Assembly: GCF_004348515.1 (NCBI RefSeq)
Contig: NZ_SMKH01000004.1
Location: 1 to 64,000 of the forward strand
Direction of reading: 5' to 3'
Length of the DNA: 64,000 nucleotides
Source of the DNA: Actinomadura sp. KC345
GTDB lineage: Bacteria > Actinomycetota > Actinomycetes > Streptosporangiales > Streptosporangiaceae
The translations under genes were made by a program, and so were the position numbers. The notes beneath the pieces are model-generated. The model saw only the letters and a list, made by a program, of their open reading frames with translations. It had not been told where the DNA came from and did not search any database. Positions 1 to 8,562 of the stretch are shown here, in pieces (position 1 is the first letter of the stretch; every line of letters begins with the position of its first letter).

Positions 1-851
1 GGCAGGTACTTCGCCTGCGCCCGCTCCACCTCGGCGAACCCGATCAGGTCGACGAAGTCGTGGTGCGGCAGCGCGTCGGCGCTGACCCGCGCCGGCGGCT
101 CGCCGGACTCCAGCCGCCGCAGCGTCTCCCGCATGGCGCCGGTCGCCGAGAGCAGGATCTGGGTGGGCAGCAGCGCGAGCCGGACGCCGACCTCGCGCAG
201 CACCTCGGGCGTGAAGTCGCGCTCGACCCAGGTGGACGCGGTGAGGGTGGCCATCAGCGGGACGCCGGCCCGCTCGCCGCACTCCGCCCACTCCTCCGGA
301 GAGGCGAAGGTCTTGGTGACCGGCATGATCATCTCGGCGCCGGCGGCGGTGTAGGCCTCCGCGCGCTCCAGCGCCTCCCGGCCGGTGGTGTCGGTGCGGG
401 CGATCACGACGAGGCGCTCGCCGACCGCGTCCCGCACCGCCCGGATCTTCCCCGCGGCCTCTTCGGTACTGATCACCGGGACCGGGTCGCCGACGCAGAT
501 GGGGCAGCGCTTGGGGGACTCCTGGTCCTCCATGAACACCGCGGCCGCGCCCGCGTCGGCGAAACGGCGGGCGGTGCGGGCGGCGTTGACGGCGTTGCCG
601 TAGCCGGTGTCGATGTCGGCGATCACCGGGAGATCGCTCGCCTCGGTGATCCGGCGGACCGCGTCGAGGTTCTCCGACATCGTGTACAGCTCCGCGTCCG
701 GCAGGCCGAGCGACGCGGAGATCGCGAAGCCCGACGCGCACAGGGCCGGGAAGCCGGCCTGCTCGGCCAGCCGCGCGGTCAGCCCGTCCCAGACTCCGGG
801 GGCGAACACCACGTCGCCGGCCATCAGTTCACGCAGACGCGTCGCCGTCAT
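1..851 (-). CDS. Isocitrate lyase / PEP mutase family protein (3' end cut by window edge)
   Basis: The frame is open from an ATG at 851 to the left edge (283 residues visible), so the C-terminus is missing. The visible part has the family's TIM-barrel marks: DIDTGYG at residues 79-85 (metal ligands), MEDQ at 107-110 and a KRC loop at 114-116 where the catalytic Cys of methylisocitrate-lyase-type enzymes sits. Relatives cleave or rearrange C-C or C-P bonds of 2-oxo or 2-hydroxy acids (methylisocitrate lyase, oxaloacetate decarboxylase, carboxyphosphonoenolpyruvate mutase); the exact reaction cannot be read from sequence. It diverges from the flavoprotein gene at 1054, and the shared 200-base gap holds palindromes probably read by the nearby IclR protein. 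Confidence 0.85.
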   Translation of the reverse strand, partial: MTATRLRELMAGDVVFAPGVWDGLTARLAEQAGFPALCASGFAISASLGLPDAELYTMSENLDAVRRITEASDLPVIADIDTGYGNAVNAARTARRFADAGAAAVFMEDQESPKRCPICVGDPVPVISTEEAAGKIRAVRDAVGERLVVIARTDTTGREALERAEAYTAAGAEMIMPVTKTFASPEEWAECGERAGVPLMATLTASTWVERDFTPEVLREVGVRLALLPTQILLSATGAMRETLRRLESGEPPARVSADALPHHDFVDLIGFAEVERAQAKYL

Positions 852-862
852 CGAGAACACCT

Positions 863-887
863 TTCCGGATTGCGGAATAGATTCCGC
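863..887. promoter_or_regulatory. Overlapping inverted repeats upstream of the PEP-mutase-family gene
   Basis: Two interlocked repeats are present: TTCCG-N5-CGGAA at 863-877 and GCGGAAT-AG-ATTCCGC at 872-887, the second with perfect 7-base arms. They lie 12-36 bases before the minus-strand ATG at 851, where a repressor would block transcription. The TTCC/GGAA halves are typical of IclR-family operators, and an IclR gene lies at 2764. Assignment to that regulator is inference. Confidence 0.5.
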
Positions 888-1010
888 GTTCACCGTAGAT
901 TTGAGTCGTTCGACTGTCAATGGGTTCACATCGGCGAATCATTCTGACAGAGTTGCTGGTCAACAGGTTGCCGGCCTGGATGCCACCGAACCGGAGGCGA
1001 GCTCAGCGGT

Positions 1011-1029
1011 GTTCCACATTCCGGAACAT
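1011..1029. promoter_or_regulatory. GTTCC-N7-GGAAC inverted repeat upstream of the KstD-like gene
   Basis: GTTCC (1011-1015) and GGAAC (1023-1027) enclose TTCCGGAA. The decamer TCCGGAACAT at 1020-1029 recurs exactly at 2712-2721 upstream of the IclR gene, suggesting one regulator acts at both places. The site lies just before the Shine-Dalgarno AGGAGG (1040-1045) of the gene starting at 1054. Confidence 0.5.
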
Positions 1030-1053
1030 CTTTCAAAGCAGGAGGGTTGACCC

Positions 1054-2709
1054 ATGGACCGCGCCGCCGACCCGGCTGTCGATCCCGCCGTCGATCCGGT
1101 CGTCGACGTGCTCTGCGTCGGAGGCGGCCTCGGCGGCCTCGCCGCGGCCGTGCGGGCGCACGACCTCGGCGCCGACGTCCTGGTCGCCGAACGGTCCGGC
1201 ATGGTCGGCGGCGTCGCCGCCTACAGCGGCGGCTTCGTCTGGGTCGGCGCCGACGACGACGGCGGCGGTCAGGCGGGCGACTCGCTGAGCGCGACCGAGA
1301 GCTACCTCGACCACGTGCAGGGCGAGGGCCGTCCGGTCGACCGGGAGGCCCGCCGCGCCTACCTCCGCCGCGCGGTGGAGGCGACCCGCTACTACGGCGA
1401 GGCGGGGATCCCCTTCGAGGTGATCCGCGGCTGCCCCGACCTCTACCACCCGGCGCCCGGCTCGACCGAGGAGGGACGGCTGCTGGAATGCGTCGTCCCA
1501 GGCGAGTCCCTCGGAGCCTGGCGGGACCGGCTCCGCCCCAGCCCGTACTACGAGACGGGCGTGTCCCGGAACGACCTGTACGCGCACGCGCTCGACCGCG
1601 GGAAACTGGAGCGGCTCCGCGAGGAGGGCGCGGAACGCGACCTCCTCACCCACGGCTCCGGCCTCTCGGGAGCCTTCGTCCGGGCGGCGCTGACCGAGCG
1701 CGGCGTCCCCTGCCTGCTCGACCACCGCGCCGTCGACCTGGTGATGGACGGCGACGCCGTCGCCGGCGCCGTCCTCGAGGGGCCGGACGGCCGCGTCACC
1801 GTCCAGGCCCGGCGCGGGGTCGTCATCGCGGCGGGCGGCTACGGCGGCGCGGCGGACGCGGCCGAGCTGGAGGACGTCCCCGCGCTCGTGGAGTCGGCCC
1901 CGCCCGTGGTGGACGGCGACGGCCTGCTCCTGGCGCAGCGGGCGGGCGCGGCCACCGTGCGCGGTGCGGACCCGTTCTTCAGCGTCGGATTCCGCTTTCC
2001 CGGCGAGGTCCACCCGGGCGGAGACGTCCCCCTGCACCGGCCGCTGCTGGAGCACCTCGGCCTGCCGCACTCGATGATCGTGAACCGCGACGGGGAGCGC
2101 TTCGGCGACGAGAGCTACTACGGGGCGCTGATCGGTGCGCTGCGCCGCTACGACGGGCGCCGCAAACGCTGGGCCAACCACCCCTGCTGGTTCGTCGCCG
2201 ACGACGAGTTCCGCCGCCGTTACCGGCTCGGCCCCTACGGCCCCGGTGATCCCTGGCCGGACGAGGTCATCCGGGGCGGCTCCCCGCGGGAACTCGCCGA
2301 GGCCGCCGGCATCGACCCGGGCGGACTCCGCTCGACCCTGGACCGGTTCAACGAGCACGCGGCGCGCGGCGAGGACGTCGACTTCGGCCGCGGCACCCTG
2401 CCGTTCATCCGCCGGGCCTACGGCGACCCGGACCACGCGCCCAACCCGAACCTGGGGCCGCTCACCACTCCGCCGTACTACGCTCTCCCCCTGTCGATCG
2501 TCGGATTCGGCATGGGCACGCTCGGGCTGTGGATCGACGGCGACGGGCGGGTGCTGCGCCGCGACGGCGTCGCGGTGGCGGGGCTGTACGCCACCGGCAA
2601 CGCCGCCGCCACCAAGGAGCTCCGGGGCTACGTCACCGGTCTCGCCAACGCGCGCAACTACACCTACGCCTACGCCGCCGCGTCCCACGCCGTCGCGAGC
2701 GCCGGATAG
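1054..2709 (+). CDS. FAD-dependent oxidoreductase, 3-ketosteroid-delta1-dehydrogenase / fumarate-reductase flavoprotein type
   Basis: 551 residues starting at an ATG with AGGAGG eight bases upstream. An N-terminal dinucleotide-binding motif (GGGLGG, residues 23-28) with an acidic strand end at E46 binds the FAD ADP. The SGGFVW stretch near residue 58 and a C-terminal second FAD motif (TGNAAATKELRGY, about 510-525) follow the KstD/fumarate-reductase layout. Relatives desaturate or reduce a C=C bond next to a carbonyl, for example ketosteroid delta1-dehydrogenation. The substrate is not deducible; a second family member lies at 4038-5525. The gene is followed at 54 bases by an IclR regulator and shares an operator decamer with it. 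Confidence 0.8.
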   Translation: MDRAADPAVDPAVDPVVDVLCVGGGLGGLAAAVRAHDLGADVLVAERSGMVGGVAAYSGGFVWVGADDDGGGQAGDSLSATESYLDHVQGEGRPVDREARRAYLRRAVEATRYYGEAGIPFEVIRGCPDLYHPAPGSTEEGRLLECVVPGESLGAWRDRLRPSPYYETGVSRNDLYAHALDRGKLERLREEGAERDLLTHGSGLSGAFVRAALTERGVPCLLDHRAVDLVMDGDAVAGAVLEGPDGRVTVQARRGVVIAAGGYGGAADAAELEDVPALVESAPPVVDGDGLLLAQRAGAATVRGADPFFSVGFRFPGEVHPGGDVPLHRPLLEHLGLPHSMIVNRDGERFGDESYYGALIGALRRYDGRRKRWANHPCWFVADDEFRRRYRLGPYGPGDPWPDEVIRGGSPRELAEAAGIDPGGLRSTLDRFNEHAARGEDVDFGRGTLPFIRRAYGDPDHAPNPNLGPLTTPPYYALPLSIVGFGMGTLGLWIDGDGRVLRRDGVAVAGLYATGNAAATKELRGYVTGLANARNYTYAYAAASHAVASAG

Positions 2710-2710
2710 G

Positions 2711-2748
2711 ATCCGGAACATGTACCGGATTACGAAACACGGCGTTTC
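2711..2748. promoter_or_regulatory. Two inverted repeats upstream of the IclR gene
   Basis: ATCCGG-N8-CCGGAT occupies 2711-2730 with perfect 6-base arms; GAAAC-N5-GTTTC occupies 2734-2748. The first overlaps the decamer shared with 1020-1029. Position and form suggest autoregulation by the IclR protein encoded just downstream. Confidence 0.5.
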
Positions 2749-2763
2749 CGCTAGGGGCCCGAG

Positions 2764-3546
2764 GTGATGAACCCCGACGACCAGGAGGACATCGACCCCA
2801 AGAACCTCGTGGGCTCGGTCCTCAAGGCATGCCAGCTCATGGAGTGCTTCACCAGGGAGAACCCGTCCCTCACCCTGACCGATCTGACGTCGGCCACGGG
2901 GATGAACAAGACCACCGTCCACCGCCTGGCCGCGACGCTGATCCGGGCGGGGTGGCTGGCCCGGGGGGACGGCGCCACCTACCGGCTCACCATGCGGCCG
3001 TTCCGGGTGGGCGCGGTCGCCCTCGCGGACCTCAGCCTCCGCAACGAGGCCGAGCCGTTCCTGCGCCATCTCGCCGACCGGTTCGGCGACACCGCCTACC
3101 TCATGATCCCCGGCCTGGAGGGCGCCATCTGCGTCGACCTCAGGCAGGGCAACAACCCGGTCAGCGTCAACACGGTGGGAGTCGGGACGGTCCTGCCCTA
3201 CCACACCGCGGCCGGACCGGTCGTCCTGCTGGCCTACTCCGACGAGCTGCGCGAACGGTGGCTCGGCCGCGACCTCGACCCGTACACCTCCCACACCCTC
3301 ACCGACATCCGGGAGATAGGCGAGCGCCTCGACGGCGTGGTCCGCGACGGCTACGCGATCAGCGAGGAAGACTACCTCTACGGCGTCGGCGCCGTCGCCG
3401 CACCCGTCCGGGACGCCCAGGACGACGTCGTCGCCACGCTGAGCCTCGGCGGCGTCAACGCCGGATTCCGCGGCCGCCGCCTCCTGGAGATCATCGAGGA
3501 GGTCACCTCCGCCGCACGCGGACTGTCGACCCGCCTGGGCCACTGA
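2764..3546 (+). CDS. IclR family transcriptional regulator
   Basis: 260 residues from a GTG at 2764; an ATG one codon later (2767) is an equally possible start. An N-terminal winged helix (about residues 35-66, with the recognition helix around GMNKTTVHRLAATL) precedes the effector-binding domain typical of IclR proteins, which ends in the ISEEDYLYGVGAVAAPVRD stretch. IclR proteins bind small acids or aromatic metabolites and repress or activate adjacent catabolic genes. Its likely targets are the KstD-like gene before it, the divergent PEP-mutase-family gene and itself, all preceded by TTCC/GGAA repeats. Confidence 0.9.
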   Translation: MMNPDDQEDIDPKNLVGSVLKACQLMECFTRENPSLTLTDLTSATGMNKTTVHRLAATLIRAGWLARGDGATYRLTMRPFRVGAVALADLSLRNEAEPFLRHLADRFGDTAYLMIPGLEGAICVDLRQGNNPVSVNTVGVGTVLPYHTAAGPVVLLAYSDELRERWLGRDLDPYTSHTLTDIREIGERLDGVVRDGYAISEEDYLYGVGAVAAPVRDAQDDVVATLSLGGVNAGFRGRRLLEIIEEVTSAARGLSTRLGH

Positions 3547-3602
3547 ACCCGCGACCGACCCCGAGCCCCATCCTTGAGGAACCCATCACCAGGAGGAGAC
3601 AT

Positions 3603-4013
<411 letters not shown>

Positions 4014-4037
4014 GAGCGTGACGCGGTTGGGCCGCTC

Positions 4038-5525
4038 CTAGCGCGATGTGCGGCGCGCTCGCGCCGCGGCCGCCCGGCCGGCCCTGCGGCCGAAGAACGA
4101 GCCCTCGCCGAGCTGGGTCCCCGAGCAGTAGCCGGCGCCGTCCTGGGCGATGTTGGACGCGCAGGCTCCGGCCGCGTAGAGCCCGGGGACGACGGACCCG
4201 TCGGCGCGCCGCACCTCGCCCTCGACCGTGGTGGCCATGCCGCCGAGCGTGAAGCCGGCGTAGAGGGCGGTGCCGAGGCTCAGGTCGTAGACGCCCCAGG
4301 GGCCCTCGGTCTGCGGGGCCAGCCAGTCGGGGTGCTTGTGGAAGTCGGGGTCCTCACCGCGCGCGGCGTGCTCGTTGTAGCGCGCCATCGTCGGGGCGAG
4401 CGAGCCGCGGGGCAGCTTGAGGCCCGCCTCCATCTCCTCGATCGTCTCGTAACCGTCCTTCAGCGGCACGAGCGGCATCCGCTGCTCCCCCATGTGGGCG
4501 CTGTCGGCGATCAGGTACGCCGTCGCGCCCGGCTGCCGGAGGACGAAGTACGACGTGCGCGCGTGGTAGCCGTCCTCGGCCACGAACCGCTCGCCGCGGT
4601 CGTTGACGATCAGGCCCTTCACCAGCGACGACGGCGGGTAGAACGGCGCGGTGATGAAGGGCTCGCCCATATGCTCCAGCGCGGCGCCGGCCGACTGGCC
4701 CAGCCGGATTCCGAGCCCGTCGTCGTAGCTGCCGCCGAGCGTGAACAGCTTCCCGCCGAGGGCGGGCGTGTAGGCGGCGACCATGTCCGCGTTCATCACG
4801 AACCCGCCGGCGGCGATCACCACCCCGGCGGCGCCGACGACGCCGGTCCGGTCGAATCGCCGCCACGCGACGCCGGCGACCGTCCCGTCCTCGGCGGCCA
4901 CCAGATTGGTCGCGCCCGTCTCGTAGCGGACCTCGACCCCGGCCTCCTCGATCCGGTCCCGCAGCAGGTCCATCACCACCTTGGTGCCTTCCGTGTCGCC
5001 GGGCACGGGCACCTTGTGCCCCCTCGGCGCGGGCCGGACCTCGTCACGGAACGGCCACACCTTCTCGTTCCCGGTGAACATCAGGCCCTCGGTGCCGGGC
5101 TGGATCACCGCCTTGCCGGGGAAGTAGGACCGCTCGAACTCGAACCCCAGCGCCTCCAGCCACTGGAACTGCTCGACCGAGCCCTCGCAGTACGCCCGGA
5201 TCTTCTCCTCGTCGGGGTCCTTGGTGCTCGCCATCAGGTAGCGCACCATCGCCTCGACCGTGTCGTCGTGGCCGGTGGCCACCTGGACCGCGGTTCCCCC
5301 GCCGAGGTAGAAGTGGCCGCCCGACATGCTCGACGTCCCGCCGTGGACGGCGGCGCGCTCCAGGAGCAGCACCCGGGCCCCCGACCGCGCGGCCTCCAGC
5401 GCGGCACAGCCTCCGGCGATCCCGAAGCCCACCACGACCACGTCGAACCGCTCGGCGCCTCCGGCGAGGTCCGAAGCCGGTATCACCTCGGGGACGGCGA
5501 GTCCCGGGGCGGAGTGTGCGTCCAT
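4038..5525 (-). CDS. FAD-dependent oxidoreductase, KstD / fumarate-reductase flavoprotein type
   Basis: 495 residues from the ATG at 5525, which has GAGG about nine bases upstream; a TTG five codons earlier (5540) lacks a ribosome site. The FAD motif VVVVGFGIAGGCAALEAA lies at about residues 28-45, followed by HGGTSSMSGGHFYLGGG, and a C-terminal FAD-contact stretch AAGACASNIAQDG, as in 3-ketosteroid dehydrogenases and fumarate-reductase-like flavoproteins. It is the last gene of a three-gene minus-strand operon behind an SDR resembling 3-alpha/20-beta-hydroxysteroid dehydrogenase, which supports redox chemistry on a hydroxy/keto ring compound. The substrate is unknown. Confidence 0.8.
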   Translation of the reverse strand: MDAHSAPGLAVPEVIPASDLAGGAERFDVVVVGFGIAGGCAALEAARSGARVLLLERAAVHGGTSSMSGGHFYLGGGTAVQVATGHDDTVEAMVRYLMASTKDPDEEKIRAYCEGSVEQFQWLEALGFEFERSYFPGKAVIQPGTEGLMFTGNEKVWPFRDEVRPAPRGHKVPVPGDTEGTKVVMDLLRDRIEEAGVEVRYETGATNLVAAEDGTVAGVAWRRFDRTGVVGAAGVVIAAGGFVMNADMVAAYTPALGGKLFTLGGSYDDGLGIRLGQSAGAALEHMGEPFITAPFYPPSSLVKGLIVNDRGERFVAEDGYHARTSYFVLRQPGATAYLIADSAHMGEQRMPLVPLKDGYETIEEMEAGLKLPRGSLAPTMARYNEHAARGEDPDFHKHPDWLAPQTEGPWGVYDLSLGTALYAGFTLGGMATTVEGEVRRADGSVVPGLYAAGACASNIAQDGAGYCSGTQLGEGSFFGRRAGRAAAARARRTSR

Positions 5526-5552
5526 CGATCCTTGCCTCAATGCCGTGAGCGG

Positions 5553-6290
5553 TCAGCTCTTGTGCGGAATCTGGCTGACGGTGCCCCCGTCGATGACGAA
5601 CTCGGATCCGGTGGCGAAGGACGACTCGTCGCCGGCGAGGAACACCACGAAGGAGGCGACGTCCTCGGGCTGCCCGGGGCGTCCGAGCGGGATCGGGACC
5701 ATGTCGTCCGGGATGCCTTCGGTGATCGGGGTGCGGATCAGGCCGGGGTGCAGCGAGTTGACCCGGATACCGTGCGGGGCGAGTTCGACGGCGACCGACT
5801 TGGTCAGGCCGCGCAGGCCCCATTTCGAGGCCACGTAGCCGTGCGCCCAGGAGGTGCCGCGAAGGCCCTCGATGGACGAGTTGTTGATGATCGCGCCGCC
5901 TCCGGCCTCGATCAGCGCGTCGGTGGCCGCGCGGATGCCGAGGAACGGGCCGGTGAGGTTGACGTCGATGATCCGCTGCCACTTCTCCAGCGTGAACCGG
6001 TTGATGGACGCGCCGTTGGCGATCCCCGCGTTGTTGAAGAGCACGTTCAGGGAGCCGAACTCGGCGACGGTGGTCTGGACGGCGGCCGTCCAGTCCTCGG
6101 CGCGCGTCACGTCGAGGTGCACGTAGCGGCCCGCGTCGCCCAGCTCGTCCGCGACGGCCTCGCCGGCGTCGTCGAGGATGTCGCCGATCACGACCTTGGC
6201 GCCCTCGGCGGCCAGCGCACGCGCACTGGCCGCTCCGATGCCGCGCGCTCCCCCGCTGATCAGCGCGACCTTCCCGTCCACACGTCCCAT
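5553..6290 (-). CDS. SDR family oxidoreductase, 3-alpha(or 20-beta)-hydroxysteroid-dehydrogenase-like
   Basis: 245 residues. Cofactor motif SGGARGIG at about residues 12-19, acidic D37 after strand 2 (NAD preference), NNAG near 87, catalytic Ser in INNSSIEG and YVASK with Tyr and Lys four apart, then a C-terminal IDGG. The phrases HLDVTRAEDW and ASKWGLRGLTKSVAVELAP are close to Streptomyces 3-alpha/20-beta-hydroxysteroid dehydrogenase. It oxidises or reduces a secondary hydroxyl in the cytosol. It lies 13 bases after the DapB-like gene and 27 before the KstD-like gene, one operon. Confidence 0.85.
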   Translation of the reverse strand: MGRVDGKVALISGGARGIGAASARALAAEGAKVVIGDILDDAGEAVADELGDAGRYVHLDVTRAEDWTAAVQTTVAEFGSLNVLFNNAGIANGASINRFTLEKWQRIIDVNLTGPFLGIRAATDALIEAGGGAIINNSSIEGLRGTSWAHGYVASKWGLRGLTKSVAVELAPHGIRVNSLHPGLIRTPITEGIPDDMVPIPLGRPGQPEDVASFVVFLAGDESSFATGSEFVIDGGTVSQIPHKS

Positions 6291-6303
6291 CGCCGGTGTC
6301 CTC

Positions 6304-7407
6304 TCAGTCGGCCAGTGCCGGTCGGCCGGCCAGTGCCCGCGCGAACACGCCGCGGGCGGTGTTGAACGGCAGGTCGAGCGGCGTCCGGAGCCCCGGCGGC
6401 GCCGCGACGACGTCGGGGATCGCGTTGACGATGCGCCCGGCCCCGGCCGCGATCGCCGCGTAGTTGTGGTCCCCCTTGGCGCTGCTCGGGCAGACGTCCA
6501 CCCGGTAGGACGGCTCCCCGACGATCTCGACCCGGTAGGAGCCGCCGTCCTGCGCCGGGCGGGGCCAGTCGGGACGCAGGTCATCGCGCAGCCGGGTCGT
6601 GTGGTCGATGACGAGGACGTCCTCGCCGCCCACCACACCGCGGATCTGGAACCGCATGGCCGCCACTCCCCCGGCGGGGACGTGCCCGGCCGCCACGTCG
6701 AACGCCTCCGGCGCGGGCTCCTGCTCGAACCACTCGGTGATCTCGTCGAGCTCGAACCCGAAGCCCCGGGCCAGCATCCGGAGGCTGACGCCCCAGGACG
6801 CCGCCAGGATCCCCGGCTTGAACATCGTCGGCAGGTCCCCCACCGGCCGGCCGAACCCCATGAAGCCGAACACGACCTCGCTGCCGTCGTAGGTCGCGTA
6901 ATCCGCGATCTCCGAGCAGCGCACCTGCTCCACCCGCTGGCATGTGCTCGCGATCGCGAAGGGCAGCAGGTCGTTGACCCACCCGGGGTCCACGCCGGTG
7001 GCGAAGAGGCTCACCCCGCCCTCCCGGCAGGCGTCCTCGACCGGCTCGATCATGCGGTCCGGCAGCACGCCCCACGGGTACATCAGCGGCACCGGCGAGG
7101 AGGCGACGACGTTGCTGCCCGAGGCGAGAACCTTCCGGACGTCGTCGAGCGCCTCGAACAACCGGGTCTCGGCGAGCGCGCAGTAGACCGTGCACTCCGG
7201 CCGCGCGGCCAGCGCCGCGTCCAGATCATCGGTGGCCGCCACACCCGTCGCCACGCCGAGCCCGGCGAGCTCACCGGCGTCCCGCCCGACCTTCTCGGGG
7301 CTCGACACGACCAGCCCCACCAGCTCGAACCGAGGATCCTCGATCAACTGCGCCAAGGCGATGCGCCCGACGTTCCCGGTCGCGACATGAAGGACGCGGA
7401 TGGCCAT
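6304..7407 (-). CDS. Dihydrodipicolinate-reductase-like NAD(P)-dependent dehydrogenase
   Basis: 367 residues, ATG preceded by GAGGAGC. The N-terminal Rossmann motif ATGNVGR (residues 9-15) and overall length match the DapB-like family that includes 2,4-diaminopentanoate dehydrogenase, often annotated as NAD(P)H-dependent amine dehydrogenase family. Actinomycetes carry many copies next to steroid or terpenoid catabolic genes; none of the DapB active-site signature is obvious, so lysine synthesis is unlikely. It is the first gene of the minus-strand operon running to 4038, and its 250-base upstream gap holds palindromes. Confidence 0.75.
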   Translation of the reverse strand: MAIRVLHVATGNVGRIALAQLIEDPRFELVGLVVSSPEKVGRDAGELAGLGVATGVAATDDLDAALAARPECTVYCALAETRLFEALDDVRKVLASGSNVVASSPVPLMYPWGVLPDRMIEPVEDACREGGVSLFATGVDPGWVNDLLPFAIASTCQRVEQVRCSEIADYATYDGSEVVFGFMGFGRPVGDLPTMFKPGILAASWGVSLRMLARGFGFELDEITEWFEQEPAPEAFDVAAGHVPAGGVAAMRFQIRGVVGGEDVLVIDHTTRLRDDLRPDWPRPAQDGGSYRVEIVGEPSYRVDVCPSSAKGDHNYAAIAAGAGRIVNAIPDVVAAPPGLRTPLDLPFNTARGVFARALAGRPALAD

Positions 7408-7508
7408 GGTGCTCCTCGGGGGTGCTCCTCAGAGGGGACGACGCCGGTCACGCAGGTCATCCGGGCGAGGCCGGCGACCCGGCCGGTCACCCACGCGGAG
7501 CGCGACTG

Positions 7509-7532
7509 GTCAGCTGACTGGACACTTGTCCA
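7509..7532. promoter_or_regulatory. Paired palindromes upstream of the DapB-like operon
   Basis: GTCAGCTGAC (7509-7518) is a perfect 10-base palindrome, directly followed by TGGACA-CT-TGTCCA (7519-7532), a perfect 6-base-arm inverted repeat of the type bound by TetR proteins. They lie about 100 bases before the minus-strand start at 7407. The regulator is unknown; the TetR protein encoded immediately upstream is one candidate. Confidence 0.45.
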
Positions 7533-7617
7533 CCTTATTGGGCGCGCCGGGCGCCCCGCAATAGCCGCGTCCAAATTTCCCGAGCGGCCAGGCGTCGGAC
7601 CGCCGGGCGACGGCGGC

Positions 7618-7652
7618 GTCTCAGAAATTGTCGCGATACCGTCTCAAAATTG
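7618..7652. repeat. Two direct repeats just 3' of the TetR gene
   Basis: GTCTCAGAAATTG at 7618-7630 and GTCTCAAAATTG at 7641-7652 are AT-richer direct repeats with a 23-base period, about two helix turns. They stand out from the GC-rich background and lie between the TetR stop and the start of the minus-strand operon. They could be an activator or repressor site; no family is assigned. Confidence 0.4.
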
Positions 7653-7660
7653 ACTCACAA

Positions 7661-8434
7661 TCACCGGGATCCGGCGCGTTCGCCCAGGTGGCGGTAGACC
7701 GTGGCGCGGGAGACGCCCAGCCGTTCGGCGATCTCGGCGACGCCGTGGACGCCCTCCGCGTACATGCGCCGGGCGAGTTCTGCCTTCTCCTCGCTCATCA
7801 CGCTGGGCCGGCCGGCCCGCCGCCTGGCGGGCGGAGGGATGCGCGGGCCCAGGTCCGCCTCCTCCCGCGTGACCAGTCCGGCCGTGGTGGGCTCGTCGAG
7901 CAGGGCCCACACCCCGGCCAGGATCTCCGCGCGCAGCCGGGCGACCGGCACGTCGCGGCAGAGGAAGACCGGGTCGCCGAGCATCGCGAAGATCTGCACC
8001 GCGCGGATCCGGACGCTGATGTCCGGAGACGGGCCGGCGAAAGCGCCGTGGATCCGCTCCATCAGGGAGATGAGACGCCGGAACGTACCGTCCTGCGCCA
8101 GCATCGTCAGGTCCTGTATGAGCACGTAAAGGACCTTGCGGTTGCGGATGTAGACGTCGAGCGTGCCCTCGATCAGCTCGCGCCGGAACCGCACCAGGTC
8201 GTCGGCGGGCCGCGCGCGGGCGAGCACGTCCTCCAGGTCCTCCGACAGCGGCTCGCACAGCGTCGCCAGCAGGACGGCCTTGGACGGGAAGTGGTAGAAG
8301 ACGGTGGCCTTGGTGATGTCCAGCCGGTCGGCGATCTCCCGCATCGAGCTGCCCTGGTAGCCGCGTTCGGAGAACAGGTCCAGCGCGGTCTCCAGGATCC
8401 GCCCCCGCGTGTCCGGCGACTTCTTGTCGTTCAC
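7661..8434 (-). CDS. TetR family regulator with an extra C-terminal helix-turn-helix
   Basis: 257 residues from a GTG at 8434. An ordinary TetR DNA-binding domain occupies residues 10-55 (SSMREIADRLDITKATVFYHF), followed by a helical ligand-binding core. After about residue 195 a linker rich in Pro and Arg leads into a second helix-turn-helix at 208-252, beginning GRPSVMSEEK and containing VAEIAERLGVSRATVYRHL. This segment is of the Hin/resolvase DNA-binding type, not a normal TetR tail. The gene diverges from the ABC exporter at 8563, with a perfect TetR-style palindrome at 8490-8504 between them, so it probably represses the exporter and itself. Confidence 0.88.
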   Translation of the reverse strand: MNDKKSPDTRGRILETALDLFSERGYQGSSMREIADRLDITKATVFYHFPSKAVLLATLCEPLSEDLEDVLARARPADDLVRFRRELIEGTLDVYIRNRKVLYVLIQDLTMLAQDGTFRRLISLMERIHGAFAGPSPDISVRIRAVQIFAMLGDPVFLCRDVPVARLRAEILAGVWALLDEPTTAGLVTREEADLGPRIPPPARRRAGRPSVMSEEKAELARRMYAEGVHGVAEIAERLGVSRATVYRHLGERAGSR

Positions 8435-8489
8435 CGTTTCAACGTAACCGGATTGGCCGGGCGCGTGGGCGACCGTCTACCATCGGTAA

Positions 8490-8504
8490 CTGACCGGCGG
8501 TCAG
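8490..8504. promoter_or_regulatory. TetR-type operator between the TetR gene and the ABC exporter
   Basis: CTGACCG-G-CGGTCAG is a perfect 15-base palindrome in the 128-base divergent gap. Its form matches operators of actinomycete TetR repressors that control drug exporters. It lies 59 bases before the ATPase start and 56 bases before the TetR start. Confidence 0.65.
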
Positions 8505-8562
8505 GACAGCGACGTCCACGGGCGGGACGGCCGGTCACGACAGAGAGAGGACCCCATCGCGC

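Noticed and set aside
1033-3543. An open frame of 836 codons on the minus strand, opposite the KstD-like and IclR genes
   Set aside because: It is the antisense shadow of two well-supported genes; its product is low-complexity Arg/Gly/Val/Asp with no domain, a normal effect of high GC.
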